A DNA stretch of 48,930 bases from Haliscomenobacter sp. (GCA_016713275.1 JADJPL010000025.1:1-48930); one strand, 5' to 3'. Shown: positions 17,782 to 26,194, numbered from the stretch's first letter. Notes: generated by a model from the sequence alone, not told the origin. Made by a program: numbers and translations.

Positions 17782-17879
17782 GATCTTCCGGCGTCCGTTT
17801 GGTAAAGATAGCGGTTTTGAGGCAATTTTCGTTTCCTACCCCAGGCATTTCGTCTTGTAGCGCATAAGTTCGCCGCATC

Positions 17880-18009
17880 CTATTTATTTGCTGCTTTCGA
17901 AGATCGGTAAAAACCCTTAAACAATTCATTTACAAGTGTATCTAAGTCAATGTCAGCTGATGAAAGCCAATTTTCTATTTCCTTGTCCACTTTCAGTTGG
18001 ATGGTGAGG
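17880..18009 (-). pseudogene. C-terminal fragment of a small unknown (antitoxin-like) protein
   Basis: The minus-strand frame reads LTIQLKVDKEIENWLSSADI, then LDTLVNELFKGFYRSSKAAN and stops at 17880. The beta-strand followed by helices resembles a ribbon-helix-helix antitoxin, but that is a guess. The 5' end is lost where repeat copy C begins at about 18010. Confidence 0.35.
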
Positions 18010-18110
18010 CGTGTCACGCAACGCCGGCTGTGGTTCAGCTTATGAAAAAACGTATACGCTTAGCCTTTCGGTTTTGCTCCCTTAAGGTAGGGGAAAAAGA
18101 GCAAAGAATC
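18010..18110. repeat. Dispersed repeat copy C (partial)
   Basis: The sequence CACGCAACGCCGGCTGTGG through GCTTAGCCTTTCGG to GAGCAAAGAATCAATAGA matches copy D at about 19966-20070 closely. It is cut off on the right by the palindromic element at 18111-18278. Confidence 0.7.
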
Positions 18111-18278
18111 AATAGACTTGTTGCGACGGGTCAGCGTGGTGGTAAAAATGAGCTATTTTTCGTCCACACGAAGGCTTTTTGAGGGAGCATAGCCCGGCTA
18201 AGTGACCGAAAAAAGGCATAGTGTAGGCGGAAAAGAGCCATTTTAAACCCGCGATGATCCCGTCGCAACAAGTCTATT
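18111..18278. repeat. Palindromic MITE-like element, long form
   Basis: The ends AATAGACTTGTTGCGACGGG and its complement form 20-bp inverted repeats. The right arm continues with a piece (ATCATCGCGGGTTTAAAATG, complement strand) that recurs in the short form at 33548-33608. It has no coding capacity and is 168 bp long, as expected for a non-autonomous element. It interrupts repeat copy C. Confidence 0.65.
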
Positions 18279-18362
18279 TATCTCCATGCCCAACGATCTT
18301 TCATAGGAACGGTCGTGGCTTATGCGTAACTCCTATAGATATAGTCATTAAATATTTATTTT

Positions 18363-19607
18363 TTAAATTGCATTATTAAGCAATCGTGTCCAAGTTGTTT
18401 TGGTTTTCTCAAATTCATCAAAATGTTTTTTTACATTCTTTCTATATTTATTAAACTCAATAAAAATTTTATTAAACTCTTCCGTTTCAAAGTAAGCACA
18501 TAATTTGGGAATAGAATATTTTAAGTTTTCTTCCATTGTTTTCATTGTTTCTTCAAAATTATTTCTATCTGTAATATAAACTAATAACGGTTTATACCTT
18601 ACCCATCCAATTGTAGCATTAACAAAACGCATTAAAATTTCATTACTCGTATTTTCTATTGGTTTTAACTCAACAGGTAAAACGCCATTTAACAAATTAT
18701 TATACATAGAAAACCCATCGTGAAATGTATAGCACGGCACTTTTACAACTTTTAAATCTGTTAAAGCAGTACTCATAAAAGTATCTTCGCCTCTTGCACC
18801 TGGTGGATTATAAAATGGCGGGAATTTCTTATAATCTTTTAAATTAAAGCATAGGTTAGCACCCGAAATGAATTTCATACCATTAGTTTCGTTTACTTCG
18901 TATGAAACTGAATTGTTTACTATAGTTTCATCAGCATAAGTTACTCCTTTTTGATTAATAATAATTTGTTTTATTTTATCCCAAGTAATAATATCGTTGC
19001 TCAGTGCTTCAATGAATAATTTAAAATCATTTTCGGTAAGTATGTCGTTAAATTCTATACAGGGAATAGGGGAAATATAACCACAATGCAAGCCGTGTGT
19101 TATATCAGCATCATCATTAAATTTCAAATGGGTGGTCAAAATACTTTGTCCCATCCATAATATATTATTATTTTGATTATGGAAAGTTGCTAATGGATAT
19201 TCATCATCGTCAATAAATAATAATTTATCCATTTTTAGTTTAATGGCAAAATAGGTTACAATATTTCTTTTCTTGGCATATCCTTCTCCAAAAAGCAATA
19301 AACAGTCATCTTTATTAATTGTATTGTCTGTTTCGGATAGAATTTCTATTTCATTGTTAACTTCATTTACACCATAAAAATGTATTGAATCTACAAGGTC
19401 TTGTAGTTCTTTCGGCACTTTTTTATAATCGTTAGTATTGGTGTTTTTGTAACGCAAATCGTAGGACACAAAAACGTGTATTCTAACGTTTTTATTATCT
19501 ATAAGTCCGTGTTCAAGCCAATTGTTAATGTATGTTTTTAATACATTTTGAAACAGCAAACGACCTGTCACAAAACCAATTCCGATATTAATAATTTTCT
19601 TATTCAT
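18363..19607 (-). CDS. Glycosyltransferase-like protein (GT-A type), AT-rich
   Basis: This 414-residue protein starts MNKKIINIGIGFVTGRLLFQ. KLLFIDDDEYPL (D133-D135) resembles the DxD metal site of GT-A glycosyltransferases, and PPGARGEDTFMSTAL near residue 280 resembles an acceptor-side ED motif. No membrane segment is seen. The substrate is unknown. The gene is much richer in A and T than the right half of the window, which suggests recent transfer. It is preceded by repeat copy D, whose conserved end (GTTACTTGC at 19672-19664, minus strand) resembles a cassette boundary. Confidence 0.55.
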   Translation of the reverse strand: MNKKIINIGIGFVTGRLLFQNVLKTYINNWLEHGLIDNKNVRIHVFVSYDLRYKNTNTNDYKKVPKELQDLVDSIHFYGVNEVNNEIEILSETDNTINKDDCLLLFGEGYAKKRNIVTYFAIKLKMDKLLFIDDDEYPLATFHNQNNNILWMGQSILTTHLKFNDDADITHGLHCGYISPIPCIEFNDILTENDFKLFIEALSNDIITWDKIKQIIINQKGVTYADETIVNNSVSYEVNETNGMKFISGANLCFNLKDYKKFPPFYNPPGARGEDTFMSTALTDLKVVKVPCYTFHDGFSMYNNLLNGVLPVELKPIENTSNEILMRFVNATIGWVRYKPLLVYITDRNNFEETMKTMEENLKYSIPKLCAYFETEEFNKIFIEFNKYRKNVKKHFDEFEKTKTTWTRLLNNAI

Positions 19608-19663
19608 TCACAAAGATAGTATTATTTGTGTAAGGGTTTGTAATGCTGTCGGTCTTTAGGGTT

Positions 19664-20240
19664 GCAAGTAACTATTGTATTGACGCAACACCACCCAAGC
19701 CAAACCCGAAACAGTTCACCTTTACTTTATTCCTTCCAATTGCGCCAGTACCACTTATCTGTGCGGGGTTTTCCCTAGTTCCGCTTACTTAGTTCAACAA
19801 AGTAAACCCGAAACGACGCAGGTTTGCCCCTTCACTATAGCCCGGTTCCCTCAAAGCGGCAAGCTGTTTCCAAACATGGCCCACTCTTCCCCCAAAAACC
19901 TCTCAAAAAACCCCTCACCCCCGCCAAAGCCCCCGGCAGAAGAAAACAAGATGCATATGGCTCGTAGCAGCGCAACGCCGGCTGTGGTTCAGCTTATGAA
20001 AAAACGTATACGCTTAGCCTTTCGGTTTTGCTCCCTTAAGGTAGGGGGAAAAGAGCAAAGAATCAACAGAGTAAGTGCTCAAAAAAAGCAGCGGCAGGCA
20101 AAAAAGGGGAGCAAGGTCTGGTTTTTACCACACCGTTTGGCGCCCGATAGCGGCGAGGACTGCGCGCACTTTGACCCAATCCTGGGCAACCGGCGCTACG
20201 ACGTCGCCTTGGGCAAGCTTTTGAATCTCCCTAGGCCGTA
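19664..20240. repeat. Dispersed repeat copy D (fullest copy)
   Basis: It matches copy A (6153-6793) along its length, and parts recur at 7637-7835, 10731-10785, 18010-18110, 23925-24020 and 25850-25920. Inside it AAACCCGAAAC occurs twice (about 19700 and 19805); the copy near 10750 has only one, as if the segment between them had been deleted. A 121-codon frame here (19876-20241) is Ser/Pro/Arg rich and is not conserved in frame between copies, so I treat it as non-coding. Confidence 0.65.
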
Positions 20241-20354
20241 ATGTCCATTGGCCCAGGGGACGTGCGCCGGATTGGCGCATGAGCGTTCTGCACCTTGTTC
20301 CAGGAATGCCTTATTTAACGGTCTCTTCAAAATCCGAAAACGTAGTAGTTTTCG

Positions 20355-20627
20355 TTACTTCGAATTCCTATTGCTTACCTGTCTTTCGATTCTTACTGTT
20401 TCAACCTCTTGAGCTATCTCCTCCAATGTCGGAACTTCCGCTTCATTTGATCTAAGCCGGGTAAGCAAAGCAGCAAATCGCTGTTGAGGAGTGTCAACCT
20501 CCTGAATCCTTATTAAATTTAGCTTGGCAAGGTCTGTTTGAGAACCCTTTCTGCCGGCATCTACCCAAAACACAGCGGTATTGAAACACTTCGCTTTGGC
20601 CGGTTTCAAAAATTGTTCTTCGCGCAT
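20355..20627 (-). CDS. Small unknown protein, possible orphan antitoxin
   Basis: This 90-residue ORF has a charged helical C-terminus (VPTLEEIAQEVETVRIERQ) of the kind seen in small antitoxins preceding PIN-domain toxins. The N-terminus is doubtful, and a shorter protein from an internal start is possible. No toxin follows it: downstream lies repeat copy D. The function is not recognised. Confidence 0.35.
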   Translation of the reverse strand: MREEQFLKPAKAKCFNTAVFWVDAGRKGSQTDLAKLNLIRIQEVDTPQQRFAALLTRLRSNEAEVPTLEEIAQEVETVRIERQVSNRNSK

Positions 20628-20708
20628 AGCCTTTTGAATACAATATTCCTATTTTTGCTACACGGCATTTTGGTTTGCGCCCCGCCCATAATGGATTAAT
20701 ACCAACTG

Positions 20709-20972
20709 ATGAAACCTGATGAGGGCTACAAGCTTTTCCCTGTTCGCGCCGCCGACTGCAAGCGGCTCCGGGTGGATGTGCTCGCCAACGATGCGGCTGC
20801 CTGGGAATCGCTCGAACGCCTGCGTGTCCATTTCCCTCCCGAAGAACTGGAGGGTTTTAATGATGCCAAAGGGGGCTCCCTGCCATCGGTATACCCCTGT
20901 TTGGTAACCCCAAATCCAAAGAACAATAAAGCTCTAACTATTGCAGATCCATATTATCCCGCCCATGAGTGA
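20709..20972 (+). CDS. Small hypothetical protein upstream of the AlkD-like gene
   Basis: This 87-residue ORF has no recognised domain (for example YKLFPVRAADCKRLRVDVLA). Its stop overlaps the next start in ATGAGTGA, a common form of translational coupling, which is the main reason to list it. It could also be leader sequence. Confidence 0.35.
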   Translation: MKPDEGYKLFPVRAADCKRLRVDVLANDAAAWESLERLRVHFPPEELEGFNDAKGGSLPSVYPCLVTPNPKNNKALTIADPYYPAHE

Positions 20973-21681
20973 TAAAATAATCCAAGAAGTCCGCCAAGCC
21001 TTAACCGATTGCGCCGACAAAGGAACACTTGAATCGTCCAGCCGCTTTTTCAAAAAAGGAGAAGAAGCGCTGGTGTATGGGGTGAAAATGGGGGAAGTCC
21101 GGATCATTGGCAAGGGATTTTTCAAGGAGATTAAAAACCTCCGAAAACAAGAGATTTTTGCGATCTGCGAAGGGCTTTGGAAGTCAGGATATCTCGAAGA
21201 AGCGGTTATTGCCTGTATCTGGTCCGAGGCCCTGCACAAAATCTATGAGCCGGCTGATTTCGCCGTTTTTGAACGGTGGGTGAAAAATTATGTACGCACC
21301 TGGGCAGATTGCGACACCCTTTGCAATCATACCATCGGATCATTTATCCTGATGTATCCGAAATATGTGGATGAATTAAAGGAATGGGCCAAATCCCCCA
21401 ATCGGTGGGTAAAGCGAGCCGCTGCCGTTACATTGATCCTTCCCGCGCGAAAGGGGCAGTTTTTGAACGACATTTTTGACATAGCAGATATTCTCCTTAC
21501 CGACCCCGATGATTTGGTACAAAAAGGGTATGGGTGGATGTTGAAAGCGGCCAGCGAAGCCTATCCAAAAGAAGTTTTCGAGTATGTGGAGGCGAAGAAA
21601 GCGGTTATGCCGCGCACCGCTTTGCGCTACGCCATTGAAAAAATGCCGTTGGAATTAAGAACCCAAGCCATGAAAAAGTAG
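20965..21681 (+). CDS. AlkD-like DNA alkylation repair protein (HEAT repeats)
   Basis: The start MSDKIIQEVRQALTDCADKG at 20965 gives 238 residues. The helical repeats fit the AlkD/AlkC family: GVKMGEVRIIGKGFFKEIKN, then WSEALHKIYEPADFAVFERW, YVRTWADCDTLCNHTIG and RWVKRAAAVTLILPARKG. AlkD-type glycosylases remove bulky or charged alkylated bases without flipping them. The WADCD segment matches the family's conserved WD.cD region. It is one of the few plus-strand genes in the island. Confidence 0.85.
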   Translation: MSDKIIQEVRQALTDCADKGTLESSSRFFKKGEEALVYGVKMGEVRIIGKGFFKEIKNLRKQEIFAICEGLWKSGYLEEAVIACIWSEALHKIYEPADFAVFERWVKNYVRTWADCDTLCNHTIGSFILMYPKYVDELKEWAKSPNRWVKRAAAVTLILPARKGQFLNDIFDIADILLTDPDDLVQKGYGWMLKAASEAYPKEVFEYVEAKKAVMPRTALRYAIEKMPLELRTQAMKK

Positions 21682-21926
21682 GCCTGCCTGGTCATTTTTC
21701 ACTCCAAGCCCCCCCCTTCGAAAAGTTCTCCGCTTTGTTTGCCTATGCACATGTCAGAGAAGCGGTTTGCCATTGTCCCGAAGGCGATTTTTGTTACGGC
21801 AAATTCCGGCTAAAAAAGCAGTTTAGTAATATTCACCCGATGGGACGAAAACAACCCTTAACTTGAAAACCCAGCACCGCGATATCCTCGGCCTGCTCTC
21901 CTACTGGAATGTTTATTCCTGATTTT
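21682..21926. repeat. Gene-free stretch with repeat R2, copy 2
   Basis: The part from about 21867 to 21945 repeats 8780-8850 (CGCGATATCCTCGGCCTGCT, CCTGATTTTTTATTGAGGGG, TGCGGAAGATCTG). It forms the last codons of the flavoprotein gene, so that gene's C-terminus is partly repeat-derived. The rest shows no gene. Confidence 0.5.
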
Positions 21927-23192
21927 TTATTGAGGGGGTGCGGAAGATCTGATAATACGCCAATAGAACATTGGGTTTATTAGTGTTTTTATAACATTGC
22001 GAGTGTATAGCAATTTTTGTATTTGCATTTGTAAACCTTGTCTATTTGCTAGAAAACCTAATGAATAGAACAACAGTTTTGAAAATATAGCATAACCTAA
22101 AAAAGGGGATAAAATGCGTCCTAGCTGCAAGTCATTTTGAATTAATTTATACACTTTCCTGTCATACGCTTTCAGAACAGCAGCACTAAAATCATTTTTC
22201 TGTAAAGCAATAGCAATTTGTTCGGCTGCAAGCTTACCGCTAATCATTGCTTGTGGAATGCCATTTGCGGAAATTAGGTCAATAAGTCCTGCTGCATCGC
22301 CTGCTAAAAGATAGCCATCTCCAGAAATTGGTCTTGATTGGGTGCCAAGATGCAAAGCGCAACCTTGTAAATTTCCTATTTGCTCTGCGTTATTAAATCG
22401 TTTTTTTAATGTAGGGTTTTCTTCAATAAACTGATAGAATAATTTGTTCAGGTTGATTTTTTTCTTTTTCAAAATATCGCTTCGCATAACGATGTTGACA
22501 TTGACCGTTCCATTGCTAAAGGGTGCGATATAAAAACCGCCCGGGAATAATTTTTTGTCTAAAAATAGTTCAGGATGCTGCGGAAAATCCTTGTTTTCTT
22601 CTATATTACGAAAGTAAGCCCTTATTCCTACGGCATAATGACGGTCGTTACGTTTCAAATCTCCAACGGTAAATGGCAAAGAGGAATTTGACCCGGTAGC
22701 AATAACCAGTAATTTGGTTCGGAGAAATGCCTTTTTTTCGTGATTAAAAACTATCCATTCTTTGTTTTTCTCATCTCGTTTACACTGGGTAATCACAGTA
22801 TTCTCATGCAATTCAATAAGCGGAGATGCTTTTACTTTCTGATAAAGCCAGTTATCGAAATTTGCACGTGGAAGGGCGAAACACGTGGGCAAATGTTCCA
22901 GATTTTTTAAAGGTAAAAACTCAATATTTAATGTTTTGTTTTTAGGCAGATGAACTAATGTTCCTTTTATTGGCAAGTATTCATTTGTTAATGCTTCATC
23001 AATTGGCAATTGGTTGTCTAAATCATTAAGGATACGCATGGCCTTACCTGTTACTATATCGGCGCAAGGCTTAAGTCGCGGGTGCGTTTCCTTGTCTATT
23101 AAATGAGAGGGAATACCCTGTTTGGCTAAAAACAAACTTGCTGTTTGGCCGGCAGGTCCAGCGCCAATAATTGTGATCGTTACTTGTTTCAT
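21927..23192 (-). CDS. Geranylgeranyl-reductase-family FAD oxidoreductase
   Basis: This 421-residue protein opens with TITIIGAGPAGQTASLFLAK, the GxGxxG FAD-binding fold. A PxxxFALPRANFDNWL substrate-side segment follows, then GYLLAGDAAGLIDLISANGI, the GD motif that contacts the flavin ribityl chain. Members of this family reduce prenyl chains or oxidise phenolic and halogenated compounds; the substrate here cannot be told. The last residues (SSAPPQ) come from repeat R2, so the C-terminus may have been altered. It is more AT-rich than the right half of the window. Confidence 0.8.
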   Translation of the reverse strand: MKQVTITIIGAGPAGQTASLFLAKQGIPSHLIDKETHPRLKPCADIVTGKAMRILNDLDNQLPIDEALTNEYLPIKGTLVHLPKNKTLNIEFLPLKNLEHLPTCFALPRANFDNWLYQKVKASPLIELHENTVITQCKRDEKNKEWIVFNHEKKAFLRTKLLVIATGSNSSLPFTVGDLKRNDRHYAVGIRAYFRNIEENKDFPQHPELFLDKKLFPGGFYIAPFSNGTVNVNIVMRSDILKKKKINLNKLFYQFIEENPTLKKRFNNAEQIGNLQGCALHLGTQSRPISGDGYLLAGDAAGLIDLISANGIPQAMISGKLAAEQIAIALQKNDFSAAVLKAYDRKVYKLIQNDLQLGRILSPFLGYAIFSKLLFYSLGFLANRQGLQMQIQKLLYTRNVIKTLINPMFYWRIIRSSAPPQ

Positions 23193-23281
23193 TCTTTGTT
23201 GTCATTTAGAGCTGCCGCCAAACGGGCCGGTTCGATCTATAGGATGTTGTTGTTGATTGACTTTTATCCCCTTACCCTGAC

Positions 23282-23317
23282 CGCTAACGGGCGTTCGTGC
23301 ACACGCAGGTTACTTGC
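23282..23317 (-). other. Short dyad with integron-like boxes after the DUF6090 gene
   Basis: On the minus strand GCAAGTAAC (23317-23309) contains the DUF6090 stop codon, as in the ApeA cassette, and is followed by GCGT...ACGC and CCCGTTAGCGGTC. The first box is the complement of GTTACTTGC at the glycosyltransferase boundary (19672-19664). The site is only about 36 bp, shorter than known attC sites, so it could be a truncated attC or chance. Confidence 0.25.
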
Positions 23318-23900
23318 CGTTTTGCACTTGGCGGTTGGCTGGCTTCTTTTGTTTATTTAAAAAGTCATCATACAAATCCAGTAATCCATTTTCGCTTTCT
23401 ACTACATCGGCCAGATAAATTACAAATTTATTTTTAGCTGATTCATTTGTATTTTCCATATTATCATACAGATAATTCAGCAGCCTTTCCGTCTTCATTT
23501 TAACCGCCTCGCTCAGGAATTCAATTTCTGAAAGACTTGATATGATCTCATAGTCGATCAGTTCCGCTTTGTTTGAAATGAAAAACCTAAGTCCGATGTT
23601 CTTCAGTTCAGCAATTTGAAATCCCCTGGAATTTTCAATAATTTGCCTTAAGGATATTTTATCATTATTAAGGTGCATCGCAACCGAGTCTATTGTCTCT
23701 TTATGCCGTTGCACGATTCTGTGCATGTCCGTTTTATTCAGTTTAATTTCTTCCTCAATTGCAAAAAGCGCTTTATCGATATATTTTTCATTGTTTCTGT
23801 TTTCATTCCAATTGTCAATGGATAAGGCGATCAGGATCCCAATGATCACAATCACGATTTCCCTGAAAAAGGAAACGACATCTTGCTTTTTCACGTTCAT
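23310..23900 (-). CDS. DUF6090 family membrane-anchored protein
   Basis: This 196-residue protein has an N-terminal membrane helix, REIVIVIIGILIALSIDNWN, followed by ENRNNEKYIDKAL. This is the typical DUF6090 opening in Bacteroidota. The rest is helical and charged and probably faces the periplasm. The function is unknown. The stop codon lies in a possible integron box. Confidence 0.8.
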   Translation of the reverse strand: MNVKKQDVVSFFREIVIVIIGILIALSIDNWNENRNNEKYIDKALFAIEEEIKLNKTDMHRIVQRHKETIDSVAMHLNNDKISLRQIIENSRGFQIAELKNIGLRFFISNKAELIDYEIISSLSEIEFLSEAVKMKTERLLNYLYDNMENTNESAKNKFVIYLADVVESENGLLDLYDDFLNKQKKPANRQVQNGK

Positions 23901-24268
23901 TTATGTTTGATTTTGCTGGCGCCCGCGTAAGCCTTTTGGCTTTGCTCCCCTAAGATACGGGAAAAAGAGCAACAGGTCCAAGCGTTCCGGGCTCAAAAAG
24001 GCAGGGGCAGGCAAAAGAGGGGCATGGCCCTGCATGCAAAAGCACCCACAATTTGATCTTTTCAAACATCAACCTATGTTTTTTCTTCGGGCTAGCCGGT
24101 GCAGGGCCCCAGTGGACTGAACCGGTCAGGAAGGTGGTATAAACCGTTCAAATGTTTGCCCGCAACCCGCCAAAGCGTTCCGGACGCAAAAAGGCAGGAT
24201 CCGGTAAAAAAAGTGCGCGGCCGTTTTTCCTAATACCGGATTGTGCCAGACCAGGGACGTCAAGTAGT
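23901..24268. repeat. Gene-free stretch with dispersed repeat fragments (copy E)
   Basis: GCCTTTTGGCTTTGCTCCCC, AAAAAGAGCAACAGG and GGGCTCAAAAAGGCAGGGG match the middle of copies A, B and D. A second run at about 24175-24240 (CAAAGCGTTCCGGACGC, AAAAAGGCAGGATCCGG) is the same motif again. No gene is seen. Confidence 0.5.
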
Positions 24269-25072
24269 TCATTCATTGAATATTTGGAATTTGCCCTTTT
24301 GATAGATGAAAAGTTGGTCTGAAACAAGATGGTCTCCCGTTTGATTTACTTCCTTAACGGTCGATTTCAGTCTGTTTAACCCTTCTCTGTCTTCGCTTCC
24401 TGTTATCAGGACCAGGTCTCTTGCTGGAATCCCAATTACCATTTCCCCAACTACAGTAAAGTTTTCTTTAGTCCAAATAGATTTTACTAAAATTAAACTT
24501 GCTTCATAAGCCCCCCCTGCTGTTAGCATATAATATCCATTTTCGCCATGGCTTTCAATTTTTGGCAATACGTTCATTAAATTTTCAATTGCTCTTTTTT
24601 GAAGCCCTTCCGTTTCGATGTTATATTCCTGGATATCGTCCTTCATTAAATACCTTATTGAATGTTCGGAGTCTCGGGCATAGAAAATAAAAAGGTCTTC
24701 ATTATACCTTTCGAAGACATATGCTGCTTCCTTATTTTGTTGAATTTCCCTTAGTCCTTCCACATATCGCCGATCTTTAATCACAGGAACAATCTGGGCA
24801 GGAGCGAATTCCGGTTCCGGCTTGTATAAGGTTGCAGCAGAATGCACATACCTTTCGATTACTTCATTTTTATTTTCCTCTTCTCGGACATACTCAGCAT
24901 AGGCATTGTTTAAGAAATGACCAAAGACCTTGTCCTTGTATTTTGTGTTAATTTCCAATTCCTTTAAACGCACCAACTCCAATCCTTTGACGTTTTTCTT
25001 TAATTTTTTAAAGAACCTCCTGGTGAATATAATTTCTGGATTTGATTTCCCGGTGAATCCAAATATGTTCAT
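24269..25072 (-). CDS. DUF1444 (YtpQ-like) family protein
   Basis: The start is placed at the ATG at 25072 (MNIFGFTGKSNPE), since the open frame upstream runs through a palindrome. The protein has about 267 residues. The C-terminal half carries the DUF1444 pattern: AYVFERYNEDLFIFYARDSE, a MLTAGGAYEASLIL segment, and IGIPARDLVLITGSEDREGL. The role of the family is unknown. It is soluble as far as seen. Confidence 0.75.
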   Translation of the reverse strand: MNIFGFTGKSNPEIIFTRRFFKKLKKNVKGLELVRLKELEINTKYKDKVFGHFLNNAYAEYVREEENKNEVIERYVHSAATLYKPEPEFAPAQIVPVIKDRRYVEGLREIQQNKEAAYVFERYNEDLFIFYARDSEHSIRYLMKDDIQEYNIETEGLQKRAIENLMNVLPKIESHGENGYYMLTAGGAYEASLILVKSIWTKENFTVVGEMVIGIPARDLVLITGSEDREGLNRLKSTVKEVNQTGDHLVSDQLFIYQKGKFQIFNE

Positions 25073-25267
25073 TGACACAGCATTTGAAAAAAAATATTTT
25101 TTTATTTCCCACTCAGGCAAAAAATAGCAAGGCAGATCAAAGTGTTCCACTGTCCCCCGCAATAAAAGTAGCTGCAAAAAGATGACAAAGCTAAACCGCC
25201 GGGCGCCCTGTTGTTTATCTAAAAACGGTTCTTTATCATTGGGATTAGTCCCGAATCGCAGCATACT

Positions 25268-25308
25268 GACGCGAAGTGGTTTGGGAGATTTGCAAACCAC
25301 TTCGCGTC
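25268..25308. repeat. Perfect 15-bp hairpin
   Basis: GACGCGAAGTGGTTT at 25268-25282 is fully complementary to AAACCACTTCGCGTC at 25294-25308, with an 11-base loop. It lacks a following T-run, so it is not a classical terminator; a MITE remnant is more likely. Confidence 0.6.
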
Positions 25309-25327
25309 ATGTATATATGCCCATCCG

Positions 25328-25472
25328 CGCACACTACTGGACATGTAAAACAGTTGCCCGGAAACCGCATTGGTAACCGCCAAATTTATTTGGTCGGAGT
25401 TCCGTTTTCCATGATGCCGCCAAATAAATTTGGCGGTTACTGCGGGTTCGCCCAAAATGTCCAGCAGTGTGC
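25328..25472. repeat. Nested palindromic element
   Basis: The outer arms (GCACACTACTGGACAT and, on the other side, ATGTCCAGCAGTGTGC) enclose a perfect inner dyad of 21 bp at 25373-25393 and 25420-25440 (GTAACCGCCAAATTTATTTGG and its complement). The whole is about 145 bp and has no coding frame. The form suggests a small non-autonomous mobile element. Confidence 0.6.
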
Positions 25473-25559
25473 TATCGGAGTTAAGCCCATTTCTTATTTC
25501 TGTATCTCTTTAAAGCGCATCATTATTGATCTTAAAGTTGCATGATTTCGGGTAGCCTC

Positions 25560-25936
25560 TCCCTTGTCGAAAAGCAGAAAAAAACCAACTCGTCCCGTAT
25601 ATTTTGCAGCTCAGGCTATACTTTTTTCTGAGCCAAACGTCTCCGCTGTGCGGATGCGCGTTGACCGCTCCACACCTGGCCTTTTCTTCCCAGCAACATT
25701 TTTCGAAAAAAAATATCTCCCCCCAGAGGACCCGGCGGGCGCAAAAAAACAGACATTGGGTTGCTTAGCTTTCATCGTTTGGGGCGGTTTAACCACAAAA
25801 GCTATTCGAAAGCATGCGCCTCCGAATAGCTTCTCTACGTTGCCGAAAAGTAGGGAAAAATCCGCAACGCACCAAAGCGTTCCGGGCTCAAAAAGGCAGG
25901 ATTTGGTAAAAAAAAGTGGGCAATGCCTTTTTCCTT
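25560..25936. repeat. Gene-free stretch with dispersed repeat fragment
   Basis: The part from about 25850 to 25920 (GCAACGCACCAAAGCGTTCC, GGGCTCAAAAAGGCAGGATT) repeats the motif seen at 23960 and 24175. The preceding 290 bases show no convincing gene: ORFs on both strands are short and compositionally odd. Confidence 0.45.
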
Positions 25937-26194
25937 TCAATCATATTGGAACCTGCATTTAGCGATGAGAATCTCCTCATCGGCCACCTGGTAAATCAAC
26001 CGATGTGCTTCGTTGATCCTTCTCGACCAGAACCCCTTATATTTATATTTCAATGGTTCCGGCTTGCACAAACCCGAAAACGGGTTCCTTGCAATGTCCT
26101 TCAACAGGTCGTTTATTCTCCCAAGAATCTTTCGGTCGTTTTTCTGCCAATACAGATAATCTTCCCAGGATTCGTCTACGAAAATATATTTCAT
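25937..26194 (-). CDS. yoeB: YoeB-type mRNA interferase toxin
   Basis: This 85-residue protein matches Txe/YoeB throughout: ESWEDYLYWQKNDRKILGRI, NDLLKDIARNPFSGLCKPEP, LKYKYKGFWSRRINEAHRLI, and a C-terminal CRFQYD in place of the usual C..HY. In this family E46, R65, H83 and Y84 are catalytic; here the terminal His is replaced by Gln (FQYD), which may lower activity. It overlaps yefM by 4 bases. Confidence 0.9.
   Translation of the reverse strand: MKYIFVDESWEDYLYWQKNDRKILGRINDLLKDIARNPFSGLCKPEPLKYKYKGFWSRRINEAHRLIYQVADEEILIAKCRFQYD

Larger units (their letters stand above)
15485..18337. repeat. 15-bp inverted repeat pair bracketing AAA15 and MntA/HepT
   Basis: TATAGGAGTTACGCA at 15485-15499 is perfectly complementary to TGCGTAACTCCTATA at 18323-18337. 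The pair brackets an AAA15 gene, the AbiE duplicate, HepT, MntA and a fragment. It could be the ends of a lost or composite insertion sequence; no transposase lies between them. The complementarity runs past GTT/AAC into the flanks, so I do not count it as an integron box. Confidence 0.4.

Noticed and set aside
15485..18337. 15-bp inverted repeats as integron R boxes
   Set aside because: The complementarity continues for 7 bases beyond AAC/GTT into what should be unpaired spacer, which fits transposon ends better.
19876..20241. 121-codon ORF inside repeat copy D
   Set aside because: It is rich in Ser, Pro and Arg, the frame is not kept in copies A, B and C, and differences between copies include frame-changing indels.
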